64,000 bases of DNA from Gammaproteobacteria bacterium (GTDB lineage: Bacteria > Pseudomonadota > Gammaproteobacteria > Pseudomonadales > Porticoccaceae), in contig JADJET010000001.1 of the NCBI GenBank assembly GCA_016708925.1, forward strand, positions 62,001 to 126,000, read 5' to 3'. A program made the position numbers and the translations under genes. The notes below the pieces were generated by a model. The model worked only from the letters and a program-made list of their open reading frames with translations. It was not told the DNA's origin and did no database searches. Numbering within the stretch: the first letter of the stretch is position 1; each line of letters starts with the position of its first letter. Below are positions 61,530-64,000 of this stretch, one piece after another.

Positions 61530-62534
61530 TCAGCCGGCAAGCTGTCTGATCAACGCAGGCCGCGCTTCGGCCGGCGCAAAACTGAAATCCAGGGTGACGC
61601 GATCCACCAGACCCGCGAAGCGTTCGCGGATCATCGGGACGATCCGCTCCGGCGCGCCGACCACGGCGAAAGTGTCGAGCATCTCGTCCGAAACCAGTTC
61701 ACCCATCTCGACCCAACGTCCCTGCTTGGACAACAGGTTGAGCTCCGGTTGCAGTTCACCCCAGCCATGGCTTTCAAGCACCGTCCGGTAAGCGGGTGTC
61801 GAGGAATAAAACGCGATGCGTTCCCGCACCGCCCGCCGGCTGTCGGCGAATGCCTCCTCGGTGGTGCCCGAGACCACGAACATCCCGTGGGACAGCTCGA
61901 AATCGCGGCGCGACAAGCCGCGTCGTTTCAATCCGGCCTCGATGATCGGCAAGGTGTGATCGCGCAGATAATTGACCGAGGTCAGTGGATGCACCAGCAT
62001 GCCTTCGCACAGATCGGCCGCCACCTGGGTCATCAGTGGCCCTACCGCCGCCAGAAATACGCGCGGCGGACCGGCGTCGCTCGGTTTGGGGGTGAACACC
62101 GGCGTCATTAGCGTGTGCTGATAGAACTCGCCGCGAAAATTCAGCGGCTCGCCCTGATACCAGTTGGCCCAGATCGCCTGCATCGCCGCGATGAATTCGC
62201 GCATCCGCGCCGCGGGTTGCGACCAGGGCATCGAGAAGCGCCGCTCGATATGGGCGCGAATCTGCGAGCCCAACCCGAGAATGAAGCGCCCCCCGGAATA
62301 ACCGTTGAGGTCGTTGCCGATGGCGGCCAGATTCATCGGGTTGCGTGCAAAGGCCACCGCGATGGCCGTGGTCAGATCCAGCGCCTTGCTGTGCTCGGCG
62401 GCAAGCAGCAGCGGAAAAAAAGGATCGTGACCGGTTTCAACGGTCTGGAGCCCGGCGAAACCGGCAGCTTCCAGCGCGGCGACCTGCGCGGGCACCGCCG
62501 CCAGATTGTGGTGTAACAGGGCATCGACTTTCAT
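61530..62534 (-). CDS. LLM-class flavin/F420-dependent oxidoreductase
   Basis: 334 residues of the luciferase-like monooxygenase fold: KVDALLHHNLAAVPAQ, ETGHDPFFPLLLAAEHS, LTTAIAVAFARNPMNLA, GYSGGRFILGLGSQIRAHIERRFSMPW and GPPRVFLAAVGPLM. This resembles a subfamily described mainly in actinobacteria as F420-dependent; no F420 synthesis gene is in view, so FMN may serve. The ATG at 62534 is the family start. Possibly linked to catabolism of hydrophobic compounds. Confidence 0.9.
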   Translation of the reverse strand: MKVDALLHHNLAAVPAQVAALEAAGFAGLQTVETGHDPFFPLLLAAEHSKALDLTTAIAVAFARNPMNLAAIGNDLNGYSGGRFILGLGSQIRAHIERRFSMPWSQPAARMREFIAAMQAIWANWYQGEPLNFRGEFYQHTLMTPVFTPKPSDAGPPRVFLAAVGPLMTQVAADLCEGMLVHPLTSVNYLRDHTLPIIEAGLKRRGLSRRDFELSHGMFVVSGTTEEAFADSRRAVRERIAFYSSTPAYRTVLESHGWGELQPELNLLSKQGRWVEMGELVSDEMLDTFAVVGAPERIVPMIRERFAGLVDRVTLDFSFAPAEARPALIRQLAG

Positions 62535-62663
62535 GGCACGACTCCGCTGGATTCTGGTTATCGGATGCGCGCTACCCGCGCCGCGCATGGCTCAAGGATA
62601 GCCCATTCCGGTGTCGGTGCCAGTATCCTGGAAGTACCACGGCAGCGCGGCGAGAATACGCGG

Positions 62664-63006
62664 TTACCCGTTGGACAGCGGCTCCAGACGGATCATGTCC
62701 AAGGCCGGCTCTTCGTAGGGGATGCGCGGCTCTGAGCGCGGCAATAACGGCTGCTGCGCAGTCTTCCACGCAGACCATCTCGACCCGGTATTCAGGGACA
62801 ATCTCAACCTCGTCGTGAACGCCGAGATGAGGTTTGCTGCCGGCCAGCGGCCGGAACTGGCCCTCGCCCAGCACCTGCCAGCAACACTGATCGTAGGCGC
62901 CGATGCGGCCGGCGCCGGCCGCGAACACCGCCTGTTTCACGGCTTCCAGATGGCTCGCGGGCACATAGAAACAGAGCTTGTACGCCCGCTCCGCCGCGCT
63001 GGTCAC
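62664..63006 (-). CDS. NIF3/YqfO-type C-terminal-domain protein (CutA-like fold), frameshifted
   Basis: About 113 residues after correction. KLCFYVPASHLEAVKQAVFAAGAGRIG, then YDQCCWQVLGEGQFRPLAGSKPHLG and VEIVPEYRVEMVC match the stand-alone domain inserted in NIF3 proteins. After AAHP the family has YEEPA; here this appears only if one C is removed from CCCC (62718-62721), then continues LDMIRLEPLSNG and stops at 62664. GTG start at 63006, 16 bases after the cnoX stop, so it belongs to the purL-cnoX unit. Function unknown, possibly metal or nucleotide sensing. Confidence 0.8.
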
Positions 63007-63022
63007 GACGCGCGCCGGTCCG

Positions 63023-63877
63023 CTAATACAGCAGGTTGAAGAACTGGCGCTGGAAGCGCACCGCCATCGGATCGCCCTTGCCCAGCGCTGCCAGCGTATC
63101 CAGAAACGCTTTCCTGGCGGCGCCTGCGCCGAACTCGCGATCGCGTTTCAGCAAACCCAGCAGCAAATCGAGCGCCGCTTCGTAATGGCGTTCGGCGCGG
63201 TACTGCCCCGCCAGCTCCAGGACCAGATCACCGTTATCCGGCTGTTCCCGCAGGCGGCGTTCGAGGACCTCGATCTCCGGCGACTTGGCGGCCTGGCGGC
63301 GGGCTTGCAGCAACGCCTCGACATTGGCGTAGTCCGGCCCCTTCCCCGCCGCGCTGATGCCCTTGAGGACGGTCTCGGCTTCGTCGCAACGATTCAGTTG
63401 AATCAGATCCTGGGCGAGCGCGAGGCCGATGTAGTCGATGCGCCCGGATTCCTCGTAGGCCGTGCGCAATTGCGGCAGCGCGCCGTCGAAATCGCCCGCC
63501 TGCATTTTGGCAATGGCGTCATCGAGCGTCGCTTCCCAGGCCGGCGGGAGATGTTTTTCCAGAATCTTGCGCACCTGGGTTTCCGGCTGCGCGCCCTGAA
63601 ACGCATCCACCGGCTGGCCGTCGCGCATCAGGATCACCGTGGGCAGGCTGCGCACCCCGAACTGACCGGCGATATCGGGCTCGCGGTCGGCGTTGACCTT
63701 GGCGAGCAGAAACTGGCCTTTGTACTCCGTGGCAAGTTTTTCCAGGATCGGCAGCAGCGCCTTGCAGGGTGCACACCAGTCGGCCCAGAAATCCACCACC
63801 ACCAGGCGCCGTCGGGATTCATCGATCAGTACCTGACGGGCGTTTTCGAGTGTGACTTCAACGATATCTTGATTCAT
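63023..63877 (-). CDS. cnoX: CnoX (YbbN), thioredoxin-TPR chaperedoxin
   Basis: 284 residues: thioredoxin domain with active-site Cys35-Ala-Pro-Cys38 (FWADWCAPCKALLPIL), cis-Pro region VRSLPTVILM, then C-terminal TPR-like repeats (DGALPQLRTAYEES; ALAQDLIQLNRCDEAETVL; YRAERHYEAALDLLLGLL). E. coli CnoX lacks the redox CxxC; this form keeps it, as in many other gammaproteobacteria, so it may act as a reductase as well as a holdase that feeds GroEL and DnaK. The start overlaps the purL stop (ATGA). Confidence 0.94.
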   Translation of the reverse strand: MNQDIVEVTLENARQVLIDESRRRLVVVDFWADWCAPCKALLPILEKLATEYKGQFLLAKVNADREPDIAGQFGVRSLPTVILMRDGQPVDAFQGAQPETQVRKILEKHLPPAWEATLDDAIAKMQAGDFDGALPQLRTAYEESGRIDYIGLALAQDLIQLNRCDEAETVLKGISAAGKGPDYANVEALLQARRQAAKSPEIEVLERRLREQPDNGDLVLELAGQYRAERHYEAALDLLLGLLKRDREFGAGAARKAFLDTLAALGKGDPMAVRFQRQFFNLLY

Positions 63878-64000
63878 TGCACAAACACCCTTGCGTTGCG
63901 AAACAGGCGCAGCCAGGCGCCGTCCTCACCCCATCTGTCCGGCCGCCAGGAATTGGTGACGGCGCGAAACACGCGCTCCGGATGGGGCATCATGATGGTA
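63874..64000 (-). CDS. purL: Phosphoribosylformylglycinamidine synthase, C-terminal end (runs off right edge)
   Basis: The last 41 residues of the glutaminase domain: IMMPHPERVFRAVTNSW, then PDRWGEDGAWLRLFRNARVF. The His and Glu in PHPER belong to the class I amidotransferase triad. PurL converts FGAR to FGAM in purine synthesis. Stop overlaps the cnoX start by four bases. Confidence 0.93.
   Translation of the reverse strand, partial: TIMMPHPERVFRAVTNSWRPDRWGEDGAWLRLFRNARVFVQ

Overview
The window looks like chromosomal DNA of a high-GC gammaproteobacterium. The evidence is gene order: tig-clpP-clpX-lon-hupB-ppiD, rnhA-dnaQ beside a class I methyltransferase and an MltD-type transglycosylase, folD beside a Pro-Arg-His tRNA operon, and CnoX directly after PurL. 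A CoA-thioester gene set (acyl-CoA dehydrogenase, two MaoC proteins, DUF35, an Ltp2-like thiolase homologue, CaiB, LLM oxidoreductase, EtfAB and ETF-QO) suggests a lipid- or steroid-degrading environmental species. I cannot name the genus from sequence alone.

Layout. 0-5.5 kb: partial aldehyde dehydrogenase, dusA, a TerB-like gene, a STAS/PP2C partner-switch pair and a phosphate-type porin with a four-repeat Pho box. 5.6-15.3 kb: etfBA, a frameshifted ETF-QO, the acyl-CoA/hydratase/aldolase-like cluster, a dispersed repeat, a CaiB-type CoA-transferase and nfuA. 15.4-19.4 kb: metH and a DUF2970 protein. 19.6-30.5 kb: a defence island on the minus strand. 30.7-41.4 kb: sulfite/nitrite reductase, DUF934, a KefB-type antiporter, sohB, a FimL-like protein, dnaQ, rnhA, a methyltransferase and mltD. 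41.4-50.2 kb: ppiD, hupB, lon, clpX, clpP, tig and tRNA-Leu. 50.3-54.2 kb: a ManA-like cupin protein, a repeat lipoprotein, alcohol dehydrogenase and a HIT protein. 54.2-64 kb: tRNA operon, folD, a GTP cyclohydrolase II-like gene, a gap/epd gene, ugpQ-glpD, class II aldolase, gloB, an LLM oxidoreductase, a NIF3/YqfO-like gene, cnoX and the end of purL.

The most unusual region is 19657-30475. Nine or ten genes run in one direction, and almost every stop/start pair overlaps or abuts (GTGA, ATGA, TAATG). In order they encode an excisionase-like HTH protein, an SNF2 helicase with its middle deleted in frame, a KilA-N protein, a DUF2130 (nuclease-like) protein, a SIR2 protein, a HerA ATPase, a type III-like DNA methyltransferase (Mod), an MntA/HepT toxin-antitoxin pair and a type III-like Res subunit. 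A SIR2-HerA pair, known elsewhere as an NAD-depleting anti-phage system, is thus embedded inside what would otherwise be a Mod/Res modification operon. Several of these genes carry one-base indels in short homopolymers. Three further indels of the same kind (ETF-QO, gloB, the NIF3-like gene) lie outside, so part of the apparent decay may be sequencing error; the SNF2 deletion cannot be explained that way.

All domain calls come from reading motifs and family resemblance by eye; no database search was run.
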